DNA from: Amylibacter marinus
GTDB taxonomy: Bacteria; Pseudomonadota; Alphaproteobacteria; Rhodobacterales; Rhodobacteraceae
NCBI RefSeq assembly: GCF_030160015.1
Contig: NZ_BSNN01000008.1
Span: forward strand, 248,001-312,000
Direction of reading: 5' to 3'
DNA length: 64,000 nt
Shown: positions 8,920-17,953 of the stretch, piece by piece
Position numbering within the stretch: the first letter of the stretch is position 1
Layout of the letters: the number at the start of each line of letters is the position of its first letter
Notes under the pieces: generated by a model
Database searches by the model: none
Told to the model about the DNA's origin: nothing
What the model saw: the letters and a program-made list of their open reading frames with translations, nothing else
Made by a program: the position numbers and the translations under genes

Positions 8920-10383
8920 TCAAGGGCGGATGTTCTGGATCAGCTGTGTGTAAAACTGTACCCCCAGTATCAGATTATCGATGCTGATCCGTTCGTTACG
9001 CCCATGAATGCGTGGGATATCCTCGCCGTAGAAAATAAACGGGTTGATGCGATAGCTGTCGTCGGCCACCTCTGCATAGTGGCGGGTATCCGTGGCGGCA
9101 ATTGTCAGGCCGGGCACCACGATCACATCGCCAAAGGTCTGGCGAAAGGTGGTAGAAAGCAGCTGATACCCCGTGCTGGTTGTGCTGGACACGGGGCTGG
9201 CGGCGCGCGCAGATGTCTCGCGCAGGCGCACTTGGGTGGTTTCGCTATCGATCTGGCCCCTGACATGGTCCAGAATATCGCCCACGCTATCGCGCGGATG
9301 AATGCGAAAATTCACCGTAGCACTGGCCTGTTGGGCCAGAACGTTTTCCGTATCAGAGGCGGTGAGCATGGTGGGCGCCATAGAGGTGCGCAACATGGCA
9401 TCCGTGGCCGCGGATTTTGACAGCTCGGATTCCAGAAGCGGGCGAAACAGCCATTGATTGGCAAAAAGCATACGCTGAAGCAGGGAAAAATTCGGCCCCA
9501 AGCCATCAAAGAAATCGGCGCTAACATCCCGCAGGCCACCGGGCACGGGGTTATCTTGTAGCTGTGTCAGTGATCCCGCCAGCGCCCCAACCGCCGTCTC
9601 GCGCGGTGGCAGCGAGGAATGCCCCCCTGCCCCGCTGGCCACGATATCCACGGTCATATAACCCTTTTCGGCGATGTTAATGCTGGCCATATCTTTTGAC
9701 AGGCCAGGGATGATTTCACGCAAAACCATCGATCCTTCGTCCAGAGACCATTCCAGCTGAATACCCTGATCCTTGAAATAATTTACAACCGCGCCGGCCC
9801 CCTGATTGCCGCCAATCTCTTCGTCATGGCCAAAGCTGAAATAAATATCGCGCGCAGGCGTGAATCCCTTTGCGGCCAGCGCATCCACCGTGTGCATCAT
9901 GGCGATGATCGCGCCCTTGTCATCCAAGGTGCCCCGCCCCCAGACGAAGCCGCCTTCGATCACCCCATCAAAGGCGGGTTGATCCCATGCCTGAAAGGAT
10001 CGCGCCGAGACCACATCGTAATGGCCCGTTAGCAAGACCGGCGCGGCGGTGCGATCGCGACCCTGCCACAGGTAGAGGGGCGTATAGTCATTGATCAGTT
10101 CGCGCTGCATTGCGCCGTGGGCATTGGGGAAGGTTTGTGCCAGATAATCCACAAAACCGCGGAATTCCCCCTGGGCGGCGGGCAGATCCCGTGCCAGCGT
10201 TTTAAATCTTATGGCACCCGAAAGTTCCTGTGCGATTTGCTCTCCATCAACCGCAGGTAGGTTAGGTGTAGATACGGATATGGTATCGGGGCTGTAACGC
10301 CATGTATTAAAAACCAAAATACCGATAATTATCACCAGAGATATGGCCAAGATCTTGGTTAGTTTTGTCAGAAATTTTACCAT
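8920..10383 (-). CDS. Membrane-anchored M20 family metallopeptidase (PM20D1-like)
   Basis: A 487-residue zinc hydrolase of the M20 carboxypeptidase/aminoacylase superfamily. An N-terminal hydrophobic segment (about residues 7-26) after a lysine-rich start predicts an inner-membrane anchor with the enzyme outside the cytoplasm. Metal-site motifs are in order: GHYDVV, WGRGTLDDKG, GHDEEIGGNQG and SLDEGS, with a dimerisation domain inserted between the two halves. Overall it most resembles the PM20D1/carboxypeptidase S branch, which hydrolyses peptides or N-acyl amino acids; the substrate cannot be read from sequence. The ATG start has AAGGA at good spacing. It lies upstream of dnaE on the same strand and diverges from the arsR gene. 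Confidence 0.85.
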   Translation of the reverse strand: MVKFLTKLTKILAISLVIIIGILVFNTWRYSPDTISVSTPNLPAVDGEQIAQELSGAIRFKTLARDLPAAQGEFRGFVDYLAQTFPNAHGAMQRELINDYTPLYLWQGRDRTAAPVLLTGHYDVVSARSFQAWDQPAFDGVIEGGFVWGRGTLDDKGAIIAMMHTVDALAAKGFTPARDIYFSFGHDEEIGGNQGAGAVVNYFKDQGIQLEWSLDEGSMVLREIIPGLSKDMASINIAEKGYMTVDIVASGAGGHSSLPPRETAVGALAGSLTQLQDNPVPGGLRDVSADFFDGLGPNFSLLQRMLFANQWLFRPLLESELSKSAATDAMLRTSMAPTMLTASDTENVLAQQASATVNFRIHPRDSVGDILDHVRGQIDSETTQVRLRETSARAASPVSSTTSTGYQLLSTTFRQTFGDVIVVPGLTIAATDTRHYAEVADDSYRINPFIFYGEDIPRIHGRNERISIDNLILGVQFYTQLIQNIRP

Positions 10384-10488
10384 ATCTAGATCCTTTTGTC
10401 TGTGGTTTCAGTAGATGCTAGCAGTGTTTTGGCGCGTTAAACAGATAACCCTGCGTAAGGTTTGGGGTTGCAATGTGTCTCGCCTCAA

Positions 10489-10506
10489 CATAACCATATG
10501 GTTATG
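10489..10506. promoter_or_regulatory. Perfect 18-bp palindrome, candidate ArsR autoregulatory operator
   Basis: The sequence CATAACCATATGGTTATG is a perfect palindrome and covers both candidate start codons (10498 and 10504) of the ArsR gene. Operators with AACCA/TGGTT arms fit the ArsR winged-helix family, whose members usually repress their own operons. Its position suggests that repressor binding blocks transcription start, perhaps of a leaderless mRNA, as no ribosome-binding site precedes the ATGs. Confidence 0.7.
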
Positions 10507-10857
10507 AATGATTCCACCAGCACCCAAGCCGCAGATCTTGATGCGATATTTAGCGCCCTTGGCGACCCAACGCGGCGCGCGCTGTTGTGTCAGCTGGCCA
10601 AGGGAGAGGCCAGCGTTGCGCAATTACGCGCCCCCTTTGAAATGAGCCAACCTGCCATATCAAAGCATCTAAAGGTTTTGGAAAACGCAGGCCTGATCAC
10701 CCGTGCAACGCGTGGTACCAGCCGCCCCGCCAGATTGCACGCCGCCCATTTGTCCGAGGCCCTAGGCTGGCTAGAGGATTTCCGCAAGTTTTGGCAGGGG
10801 AATTTCACGCAATTAGACACATTACTGGCAAGCATGCCGCAACAAAAAGAGGACTAA
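10504..10857 (+). CDS. ArsR family transcriptional regulator
   Basis: A small winged helix-turn-helix repressor of about 117 residues. The core reads LGDPTRRALLCQLAKGEASV followed by a recognition helix MSQPAISKHLKVLENAGLI and a wing. There are no clustered cysteines or histidines of the metal-sensing ArsR type, so it probably belongs to the non-metal branch usually paired with AHSA1/SRPBCC proteins, exactly as here. The start could be ATG 10498 or 10504; both overlap a perfect palindrome (10489-10506), which I take as its operator. The next gene begins two bases after the stop, indicating an operon. The inducer is unknown. Confidence 0.88.
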   Translation: MNDSTSTQAADLDAIFSALGDPTRRALLCQLAKGEASVAQLRAPFEMSQPAISKHLKVLENAGLITRATRGTSRPARLHAAHLSEALGWLEDFRKFWQGNFTQLDTLLASMPQQKED

Positions 10858-10858
10858 C

Positions 10859-11350
10859 ATGAGCGCATTACCGGAGTATATGACCACCCATAAATTCAAG
10901 GCCAGTCGCGATCAGGTTTGGCACTGTTGGACTGATCCAGAGCTTTTGGCGCGCTGGTATGGGCCGGGTGCTGAAACGACAATCCATGGCTATGATTTAC
11001 GCGTGGGGGGCACATGGCGCAATGAGATGAAATGGGGCGAAAAGCAAGATTTTAGCCTGATGGAATTTCAAGAAATTAGTCCCAAGGATTTATTGGTATG
11101 GTTGCATTCATCGGTGGATGCAGATTGGAATCTCTGTGCCAACCCGATGATGCCTGACTGGCCACGCCAGATGACCACCCGTGTGGAATTCAGCGGGGGT
11201 GCAGGCGAAACGCTGGTGAAACTAAGCTTGATCCCTGTAGATGCCAGCGCCGCAGAAATCGCCTGTTTTGCCGCGATGATGGGCGGCATGGACAGCGGTT
11301 GGGGGGCTGGGTTTAAGGCAATTGATCAGATTTTGGCAGAGGGGGGGTAA
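10859..11350 (+). CDS. SRPBCC (AHSA1-like) domain protein
   Basis: A 163-residue protein with the START/Bet v1-like fold of the AHSA1 group: the N-terminal HKFKASRDQVWHCWTDPELLARWYGP motif region (about residues 11-36) and the C-terminal GWGAGFKAIDQIL helix. The fold forms a deep hydrophobic pocket for small ligands. Members are typically co-transcribed with an ArsR regulator, as here (two-base gap, AGAGGA before the ATG). The biochemical role is not established; ligand sensing or sequestration is a reasonable inference. Its 3' end overlaps the convergent MFS gene by 38 bases. Confidence 0.85.
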   Translation: MSALPEYMTTHKFKASRDQVWHCWTDPELLARWYGPGAETTIHGYDLRVGGTWRNEMKWGEKQDFSLMEFQEISPKDLLVWLHSSVDADWNLCANPMMPDWPRQMTTRVEFSGGAGETLVKLSLIPVDASAAEIACFAAMMGGMDSGWGAGFKAIDQILAEGG

Positions 11351-12593
11351 CCGCCGCTGGGACGGTTTCGGGGGCATTGGTCGCGCCCCTGCGCCGCTGA
11401 CGCCAGATAGAGTAGACCACGATCAGCACAATCAGGTCAAAGATACCCGCCAGCAGATACGGTGCACCGGGCATATAGAACGGGGCCTTTGGGCCGCTGA
11501 AATAGCCAAAAACAAATGTCATCAGCAGCGGGCTAATGATAACCGCCAACGCGCTGATACTGGTCAGAACACCTTGCAATTCGCCTTGACTATCATCGGG
11601 GGTTAGGCGGGACATGATCGCCTGTAGCGCCGGTGTAATCAGAAAGCTAAGCGCCATGGAAAAAATAAGGCCGTAGATCATCCAGCCTTGGGTTGCCAGC
11701 GAGATCAAAACGCCAGCAGTAATCGAGCACACCAGCCCGATCATCAGCACCCCCCATTCACCAAACCGCGCAACCAGTGGCCGCATCAGCCCCGCCTGCG
11801 CCACGGCCACCGTCAGCCCAAACGCCGCCAGCGAAAAGCCCACCTCTTTGGGCGACCAGTCAAAGCGCTCTATGGTGAAATAGGCCCAGACGCTCGGATA
11901 GGCGAAAAAAGCCACATTGTGCAGGAAAACCACCCCCAGCATCATAGCGCCGCTGGGCAGGCCAGAGACGTTCATTAACGCACCTAGCGGGTTTATCCGC
12001 CGCCAGCTCAGGGCGCGGCGAATTTTGTCGGTAACGGTTTCGGATAAGATCAGCCAGCCAAACGCGCAATTGGCCAAGGCCAGCGCGGCGGCGGCAAAGA
12101 ATGGCGCGCGCGGGCTGATTTCCGCAAAAAGCCCCCCGAGAACCGGCCCCAAAATAAAGCCAATACCAAAGGCCGCCCCCACCAAGGCAAAATTCTGCGC
12201 CTTGGTCTCAGGATCAGAGATATCGGCAATAAAGGCCGAGGCGGTTGACTGGGTCGCAGAGGCGATCCCGGCGATACAGCGCCCGATTAACAGCACCCAG
12301 ATCGAGCCCGTAAATCCCATAATCAGGTAATCAATTCCCACCACGAAAAGTGACAACAACAACACAGGTTTGCGCCCATAACGATCGGACAGCCCTCCGA
12401 TAAGCGGGCTAAACAAAAACTGCATAACCGCGAATGACGCCGATAGAGCCCCCCCCCACAGCGCCGCCGCGGCCAAATTTGCGCCCAGCAACTCTTGGAT
12501 CAAATCCGGTGTTACAGGCATGATAATGCCGATGCCAATGGCATCAATTACCAATGTCAGTAAAACGAAGATCAAGGCGAGGCGTTTATTCAT
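11313..12593 (-). CDS. MFS transporter, TetA-like (TCR/Tet family)
   Basis: A 426-residue, 12-helix major facilitator. The loop 2-3 signature GGLSDRYGRKPVLLLSLF and the DAIGIGIIMPVTPDLI start match the DHA1 TetA-like branch of drug/proton antiporters, probably an efflux pump in the inner membrane. I prefer ATG at 12593 (MNKRLALIFV) because it starts at the first membrane helix; an upstream in-frame start at 12653 adds 20 unlikely residues. The stop region runs into the 3' end of the AHSA1 gene in convergent orientation with a 38-base overlap. Tetracycline resistance should not be inferred: many marine homologues transport unknown compounds. Confidence 0.85.
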   Translation of the reverse strand: MNKRLALIFVLLTLVIDAIGIGIIMPVTPDLIQELLGANLAAAALWGGALSASFAVMQFLFSPLIGGLSDRYGRKPVLLLSLFVVGIDYLIMGFTGSIWVLLIGRCIAGIASATQSTASAFIADISDPETKAQNFALVGAAFGIGFILGPVLGGLFAEISPRAPFFAAAALALANCAFGWLILSETVTDKIRRALSWRRINPLGALMNVSGLPSGAMMLGVVFLHNVAFFAYPSVWAYFTIERFDWSPKEVGFSLAAFGLTVAVAQAGLMRPLVARFGEWGVLMIGLVCSITAGVLISLATQGWMIYGLIFSMALSFLITPALQAIMSRLTPDDSQGELQGVLTSISALAVIISPLLMTFVFGYFSGPKAPFYMPGAPYLLAGIFDLIVLIVVYSIWRQRRRGATNAPETVPAAVTPPLPKSDQLP

Positions 12594-12743
12594 GTGGCAT
12601 CCAGTACATTTACGCGGGATAAAAAGCCAATATTGAACAATTCGCAACGCCAACTAATTAAAGACTGTGTTTCGTGACCCCACGTAATGGGTGCACCCCG
12701 CGACAATCTCCGTATTTTAAGCGAAAATTGGGAGAGAAGAATT

Positions 12744-14522
12744 ATGTATGATCCATCAGAGAACGATTTAAGTTTTGCCATTAAGCACGGGCTAGATGCG
12801 GAAATGCGCGCATTGCTAGAAACCCGGTTCGATCTAGGCGATGATTTGGTGGATGCGGTTTTATCCGAGGCCGGGCGCGTGGCGCGCGATGTGATCGCCC
12901 CGCTTAACCAATCCGGAGATATCACAGGGTCAGTTTGGAATTCTGATTTCACGGTCACCACCCCTGCTGGTTTCAAAGAGGCACATAGGGCCATGGCCGA
13001 GGGTGGCTGGTGCGGGATTGAGGCCGGCGAAGAGCACGGCGGCCAGGGCATGTCCAAGGTGATATCCACCTCGGTTGCGGAAATGTGGCACGGGGCCAAT
13101 ATGGCGTTTGCGCTGTGCAGCCTGTTGTCACAGGGTCAAATTCATGCGCTAGAGGTCTTTGGCACGCCTGCGCAAAAGGCCACCTATCTGCCTAAACTGG
13201 CCAGTGGTGCGTGGACAGGCACCATGAACCTGACAGAACCGCAGGCCGGCACCGACCTTGGGGCGCTGAAAACCAGCGCCAAGCCAGATAAAGATGGCGA
13301 ATACCGCATCAAGGGTCAAAAGATTTTCATCACCTACGGCGAACATGACATGGCCGAGAATATTGTGCATCTGGTGCTGGCCCGTGTAGAGGGCGCCCCC
13401 GAGGGCATTAAAGGAATTTCCCTGTTTATTGTTCCCAAGATTTTAACCAACGAAGATGGATCATTGGGTGCGCGCAATGATGTTAAATGTGTATCCCTAG
13501 AGCATAAGCTGGGCATCAATGCATCGCCCACTGCGGTGCTGCAATTTGGCGAAGACGAGGGGGCCATTGGTTATTTGGTGGGCGAAGAAAACCAAGGTCT
13601 TTCGATTATGTTCAAGATGATGAACCATGCGCGCTTTGGCGTTGGGGTTCAGGGGCTTGCTATGGCCAATCGCGCGTTTATGGCCGCCAAGGCTTATGCC
13701 GGCGAGCGGGTTCAGGGGATTCCCTTGGATGGGAAGGCCGGCGATACGATTGATCGCCATCCCGATGTGATGCGCCTATTGGCGGGAATGCGCAGTGAAA
13801 TCGAGGCCATGCGCGGCATGATGATCTATACCGCGGGGGCCATTGATTTGGCGGATAATCAGTTGGGTGATACCGCCTATTGGCAATCGCGCGCAGAGCT
13901 GATGATCCCGATCCTAAAGGCGTGGCTGACTGAACGCTCGGTCGCGCTAGCCTCTGATGGGGTACAGGTGCACGGTGGTATGGGCTTCATCGAAGAAACC
14001 GGTGCGGCGCAACATTACCGCGATGCGCGTATTCTGCCGATCTATGAGGGCACCACCGCCATTCAGGCCAATGATATGATGTATCGCAAAACCCTGCGTG
14101 ATCAGGGGGTTGGCGTTCGCGCGCTATTGGCCGATATTTCCGCCAGCGCCACAACAGCGATGGCCAGTGACAATAGCGATATTTCCGCCACGGGGCGGGC
14201 CTTGGCCGCCGCCTGTGAAACAGCCGAGGATGCGCTGGGCACCGTTTTGGCGGGGGGGCTATCTATGCGTCACGCTGGGGCGGTTTCTGTGCCCTATTTG
14301 ATGATGCTTGGCACATTGACGGGGGGCTGGATGGCCCTGCGATCCGCCAGTGCAGCCGCCGCACAAGCCGAGAGCGCCCATTGGGATGCGACCTTCCTAT
14401 CCGCCAAGCAAAAGCTGGCGCGGGTATTTGCAGATCACAGTCTACCAGAGGTGGCGCGCTATAGCCAAATCATCCAATCTGGGGGTGCCGCGGTGGAAAA
14501 CATCACGCCAGAAATGCTGTAG
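12744..14522 (+). CDS. Acyl-CoA dehydrogenase with extra C-terminal domain
   Basis: A 592-residue FAD flavoprotein that oxidises acyl-CoA to enoyl-CoA, passing electrons to ETF. The FAD/substrate motif MNLTEPQAGTDLG lies near residues 157-169, and IYEGTTAIQANDMM near residue 433 carries the likely catalytic glutamate. The length and the about 120-residue tail past the core place it in the long subfamily that includes DmdC (3-methylmercaptopropionyl-CoA dehydrogenase) and related long-chain enzymes. DmdC itself cannot be asserted, since no other dmd genes are nearby. The ATG at 12744 has GGGAGAG upstream; an earlier start at 12687 lacks support. The gene stands alone and ends before a hairpin at 14570-14600. 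Confidence 0.9.
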   Translation: MYDPSENDLSFAIKHGLDAEMRALLETRFDLGDDLVDAVLSEAGRVARDVIAPLNQSGDITGSVWNSDFTVTTPAGFKEAHRAMAEGGWCGIEAGEEHGGQGMSKVISTSVAEMWHGANMAFALCSLLSQGQIHALEVFGTPAQKATYLPKLASGAWTGTMNLTEPQAGTDLGALKTSAKPDKDGEYRIKGQKIFITYGEHDMAENIVHLVLARVEGAPEGIKGISLFIVPKILTNEDGSLGARNDVKCVSLEHKLGINASPTAVLQFGEDEGAIGYLVGEENQGLSIMFKMMNHARFGVGVQGLAMANRAFMAAKAYAGERVQGIPLDGKAGDTIDRHPDVMRLLAGMRSEIEAMRGMMIYTAGAIDLADNQLGDTAYWQSRAELMIPILKAWLTERSVALASDGVQVHGGMGFIEETGAAQHYRDARILPIYEGTTAIQANDMMYRKTLRDQGVGVRALLADISASATTAMASDNSDISATGRALAAACETAEDALGTVLAGGLSMRHAGAVSVPYLMMLGTLTGGWMALRSASAAAAQAESAHWDATFLSAKQKLARVFADHSLPEVARYSQIIQSGGAAVENITPEML

Positions 14523-14569
14523 CATCAACAGGTAAATTGATAAATTGATACAAAAATAGTCATTTCCCG

Positions 14570-14600
14570 CAGAAAGGCGTCGCAAATCCGCGCCTTTCTG
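14570..14600 (+). terminator. Stem-loop after the acyl-CoA dehydrogenase gene
   Basis: A ten-base inverted repeat (CAGAAAGGCG ... CGCCTTTCTG) with an 11-base loop lies 48 bases past the stop. There is no clear T-run afterwards, so termination strength is uncertain. Confidence 0.55.
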
Positions 14601-14745
14601 TCGAAGAGTGACAACAGATAGCTTCAGTTACAGAATTCATTAGGTGACAGACCGATACATGGTGCAGGATCAAGATGGATTCGAGGCCCAAGGCTTTGAA
14701 TTTTCTAACAACAGTAACATCAAGCACAAGTATTAGGAGCTACGC

Positions 14746-15741
14746 ATGAAAATAACAAAGACCTTAACAGCAATGGCTGTGGCATTGGCGGCGACAACCG
14801 GATCAGCGGCGATGGCGTTAGACGAGCTGGTTGTGGCCTATTTCCTAGAATGGCCAACACCTAACCAATTTGCACAGGCCAACAACCTGTATTCAGAAGA
14901 ATTGGGCATCCCTGTAAAATGGGTCTCGTTTGATGCGGGGACGGCTATGTCTGCGGCCATGGCATCTGGGGATGTGCATATTTCATTTTCACAGGGCGTA
15001 ACCCCCTTCTTGGTGGCCACGGCGGCTGGTCAAGATTTGCAGGTGGTTGATGTGGCGGTTTCTTATTCAGATAACGACAACTGTGTTGTGCGTTCTGAGC
15101 TGGAAATCGATGCCTCTAATGTGGCCGAATTAAAGGGCAAGAAGGTTGCGGTACCACTGGGCACAGCGGCGCATTCGGGCTTCTTGGCACAGATGAAACA
15201 CTTCGGCATTTCCGAGGCGGATTTGAATGTGGTGGATATGTCTCCATCTGATTCAGCAGCGGCGTTTTCACAGCCAGGTACGGATCTGGCCATGGTTTGT
15301 GGTTGGGGCGGTTCATTGCGCACCATGAAAGAGCACGGCAATGTCTTGATGTCAGGTGCAGAAAAAGAAGCCGTGGTTGGCAAGGTGTTTGATGTAACAT
15401 CTATCCCCACTGGCTTTGGTGAAGAGAACCCTGAGATTTTGGCCAAGTTCCTAGCGTTGACCGGTAAAATGAATGCCATGTATGCGGCGGATCGCGCGCC
15501 TATGATGGCCGACATTTCCAGCAAGGCTGGTATGGATATGGATGCCACCACCGCAGTGATTGATGTATTTGCCTTCCCTACTATTTCAGAGCAGCTTAGC
15601 GAAGCTTGGATGGGTGGATTTGTTGCGCAGTACCTAACCGAGAGCGCGAAAACGCTGGAAAGTGATGGCAAGATCACCGCATTGGATGATTACAGCGCCT
15701 TAGTAAACACCAGCTACCTAGAAGCTGCATCAAAGATGTAA
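14746..15741 (+). CDS. tauA: Taurine/sulfonate-type ABC transporter substrate-binding protein
   Basis: A 331-residue periplasmic binding protein. Residues 1-24 form a Sec signal peptide with likely cleavage after AMA. The mature protein has the TauA/SsuA/ThiY-like fold: the N-terminal LDELVVAYFLEWPTPNQFAQ segment, a GKKVAVPLGTAAH hinge near residue 133 and MVCGWGG near residue 186. It is followed by an ATPase and a permease, completing a tauABC-type importer. Taurine is the best guess, from resemblance to the Rhodobacterales TauA type, but other sulfonates or amines are possible; no taurine catabolic gene is adjacent. TAGGAG precedes the ATG. A hairpin directly after the stop probably limits read-through into the other two genes. 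Confidence 0.8.
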   Translation: MKITKTLTAMAVALAATTGSAAMALDELVVAYFLEWPTPNQFAQANNLYSEELGIPVKWVSFDAGTAMSAAMASGDVHISFSQGVTPFLVATAAGQDLQVVDVAVSYSDNDNCVVRSELEIDASNVAELKGKKVAVPLGTAAHSGFLAQMKHFGISEADLNVVDMSPSDSAAAFSQPGTDLAMVCGWGGSLRTMKEHGNVLMSGAEKEAVVGKVFDVTSIPTGFGEENPEILAKFLALTGKMNAMYAADRAPMMADISSKAGMDMDATTAVIDVFAFPTISEQLSEAWMGGFVAQYLTESAKTLESDGKITALDDYSALVNTSYLEAASKM

Positions 15742-15752
15742 TCAACATAGGT

Positions 15753-15768
15753 GGCCCCTGCGGGGGCC
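15753..15768 (+). terminator. Intra-operon stem-loop between tauA and tauB
   Basis: GGCCCC-TGCG-GGGGCC forms a six-pair GC-only stem in the 52-base gap after tauA. Such stems stabilise the upstream mRNA or partially terminate, giving more binding protein than membrane subunits. Confidence 0.6.
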
Positions 15769-15793
15769 GCCTCTTTAACAAGCTGGGGAACCT

Positions 15794-16597
15794 ATGTCGG
15801 GATTCGAGATTAACAATATTTCCATGACCTTTGCTCTGCCTAATGGCGGCAAAGTAGAGGCCTTGAAGAACATCAACTTAAATATCAAAGAGGGCGAATT
15901 GCTTTCTGTTCTGGGGCCATCGGGGTGTGGGAAAACCACCCTGCTGAATATCCTTGCGGGTTTTTTGGCGCAGACAGAAGGTGCAATGACGCTAAATGGT
16001 GCCCCCGTAGAGGGCCCAAGCTCAGAGCGGGGCATGGTTTTTCAGCAGGGCGCGCTGTTTGAATGGATGACGGTTGCCAAGAACATTGGCTTTGGCCCCA
16101 AGATGAAGGGCACGCCTCAGGCAGAAATCAATGCCAAGGTTGACGAGTTACTGTCCATTGTTGGCCTTCAAGATTTCGGCGAGAAGATGATCTATGAATT
16201 GTCAGGCGGTATGCAGCAGCGCGTGGCGCTGGCGCGGTGTTTGGCCAATGATCCAGACGTGATCTTGATGGACGAACCGCTGGGCGCCTTGGATGCGCTA
16301 ACGCGCGAAAAAATGCAGAGCCTCGTTCTGGATATCTGGAAGAAAACCGGCAAGACGATTATTTTGATCACCCACTCTGTGGAAGAGGCATTGCTATTGG
16401 GCGAGCGCCTTTTGGTGATGGCCCCGCGCCCTGGGCGCGTACACAAAGAATACGCCCTGCCCTTTGCTGAATTAGGTGTGGGCGCGGATCTGCGCGAGAT
16501 AAAGCAACATGCTGAATTTGCCCCAACGCGGGATGAAATATTGAACATGATTTGGAACATGGAAGATGAAATCATGGGCCGGACGGAGGACGCGTAA
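15794..16597 (+). CDS. tauB: Taurine/sulfonate-type ABC transporter ATP-binding protein
   Basis: A 267-residue ABC ATPase on the cytoplasmic face. Walker A is GPSGCGKTTLLNILAG (near residue 40), the signature is LSGGMQQRVALARCLA, and Walker B plus the D-loop is VILMDEPLGALDALTRE. The H-loop is ITHSVEEALLLG. The Q-loop region VFQQGALFEWMTV is typical of the nitrate/sulfonate/taurine subfamily. It energises import with the flanking binding protein and permease. The stop TAA shares its last base with the permease ATG (TAATG), showing translational coupling. Confidence 0.9.
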   Translation: MSGFEINNISMTFALPNGGKVEALKNINLNIKEGELLSVLGPSGCGKTTLLNILAGFLAQTEGAMTLNGAPVEGPSSERGMVFQQGALFEWMTVAKNIGFGPKMKGTPQAEINAKVDELLSIVGLQDFGEKMIYELSGGMQQRVALARCLANDPDVILMDEPLGALDALTREKMQSLVLDIWKKTGKTIILITHSVEEALLLGERLLVMAPRPGRVHKEYALPFAELGVGADLREIKQHAEFAPTRDEILNMIWNMEDEIMGRTEDA

Positions 16598-17928
16598 TGG
16601 CAAAAGAGATTTTTGATGTAATCGCCACCACATTGTGGATGGCCTTGGGGATATTCGCGATTTTTGCGCTGTATCTGGCCGTCAGCGGATTGTGTTATCT
16701 GGTATGGCGAATGATCAGCAAGGGGCGCACGGCATCGGGTGGGTATACCAGCCTAAAGACCGTGACCTTTGGCGATGAGAGCGCCGTTCTGGCCAACCGC
16801 ACCGCATCGGTGGCGGCGGTGATCACGCTGTTTGTTTTGTGGGCCATTGCCACGGGATCCAGCCTGTTGCCCTTTGGCCTGCCGGCACCCTTTGTAGGCG
16901 ATACCTCGTTTGAATACACCGCGCAGAATGCGGCCGGAGATAGCGCCAAAGCCAAGGTTTTTGTGCGCGTGCACCACGCAGATGACAAGGGTCAGAAGAA
17001 GCAGGACGTGTCTGGCATGGCCAGCGATGGCTTTGCCCAAAATGACAGCATTATCCTGCCAGAACGCCGTAGCAAGATCATCAAGGTGCAAAGCAATGAT
17101 ACCGGCGGCACCGAGGACGGCTATCGTGTGACTCATGTGAATGGCCAGCCTATTGTTGCAGAACAGCTATTAGAGCTAGGCGATGTAGATGTATTCATGA
17201 CCAAGAAGGGCAGCCTATCAGTGCGCCCGGTTACCGGCATGACCATGGAGGCACTGTATCTGCCGCCACCAGAGAAGGTCTGGTCGCGTTTTGTCAAGCT
17301 GAACAAAGAGGGCTATCTGGGCGTTGGATTGTGGGAAAATGTCTTCTGGTCATTGATCCGTGTTGTGGTTGGGTTTTTCTTGGGCTGCTTGTTTGGTATT
17401 CCCTTGGGCTTTGCCATGGGGTTGAATTCATGGTTGCGCGGCTGGTTTGAGCCGATTGTTGAATTTATGCGCCCGGTGCCACCCTTGGCATTGATCCCCT
17501 TGATCATCATTTGGTTTGGTATTGGCGAGCAGGGTAAGATCAGCCTGCTATTCCTAGCGGCATTATGGATTATGACCATTGCCGCGCGTTCCGGTGTATC
17601 GGGTGTGAATATATCCAAGGTACATGCGGCCTATTCACTGGGTGCCAGTAAATGGCAGCTGTTGACCAAGGTGATCCTGCCTAACTCTTTGCCTGAGATA
17701 TTCACTGGGGCGCGGGTTGCCATGGGCGTGTGCTGGGGCACCGTTGTGGCCGCAGAATTGGTAGCCGCGGAAAAAGGGGCCGGTAAAATGATTATCGCCG
17801 CGTCTAAATTCCAGCTGACGGATATCGTAATCATCGGCATCATCATCATCGGCATTATCGGATACGGCATTGACGTATTGATGCGGATCGCCGAAAATCG
17901 TCTTGTACCATGGAAGGGGCGTGGATAA
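16597..17928 (+). CDS. tauC: TauC/SsuC-type ABC permease with large N-terminal extension
   Basis: The C-terminal about 230 residues (from GLWENVFWSLIRVVVGFF, near residue 247) are a standard binding-protein-dependent permease with the EAA-like loop AAYSLGASKWQLLTKVILPNSLPEI. The whole protein is 443 residues against about 275 for usual TauC. The additional N-terminal part has one membrane helix at about 10-35, a cytoplasmic stretch, a second helix at about 68-92, and then a soluble region of about 120 residues (about 100-220) with beta-type sequence, presumably periplasmic. The extension has no stop or frame break and its codon use matches, so it is a real fusion. It may help dock the binding protein or substrate; that is inference. 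Confidence 0.85.
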   Translation: MAKEIFDVIATTLWMALGIFAIFALYLAVSGLCYLVWRMISKGRTASGGYTSLKTVTFGDESAVLANRTASVAAVITLFVLWAIATGSSLLPFGLPAPFVGDTSFEYTAQNAAGDSAKAKVFVRVHHADDKGQKKQDVSGMASDGFAQNDSIILPERRSKIIKVQSNDTGGTEDGYRVTHVNGQPIVAEQLLELGDVDVFMTKKGSLSVRPVTGMTMEALYLPPPEKVWSRFVKLNKEGYLGVGLWENVFWSLIRVVVGFFLGCLFGIPLGFAMGLNSWLRGWFEPIVEFMRPVPPLALIPLIIIWFGIGEQGKISLLFLAALWIMTIAARSGVSGVNISKVHAAYSLGASKWQLLTKVILPNSLPEIFTGARVAMGVCWGTVVAAELVAAEKGAGKMIIAASKFQLTDIVIIGIIIIGIIGYGIDVLMRIAENRLVPWKGRG

Positions 17929-17953
17929 GCCCGCCCCAAAGCGGAGTTATCGA

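Noticed and set aside
12744-14522. Specific naming of the acyl-CoA dehydrogenase as DmdC
   Set aside because: The length and domain layout fit, but no dmdA, dmdB or dmdD-like genes are nearby and long acyl-CoA dehydrogenases have several substrates.
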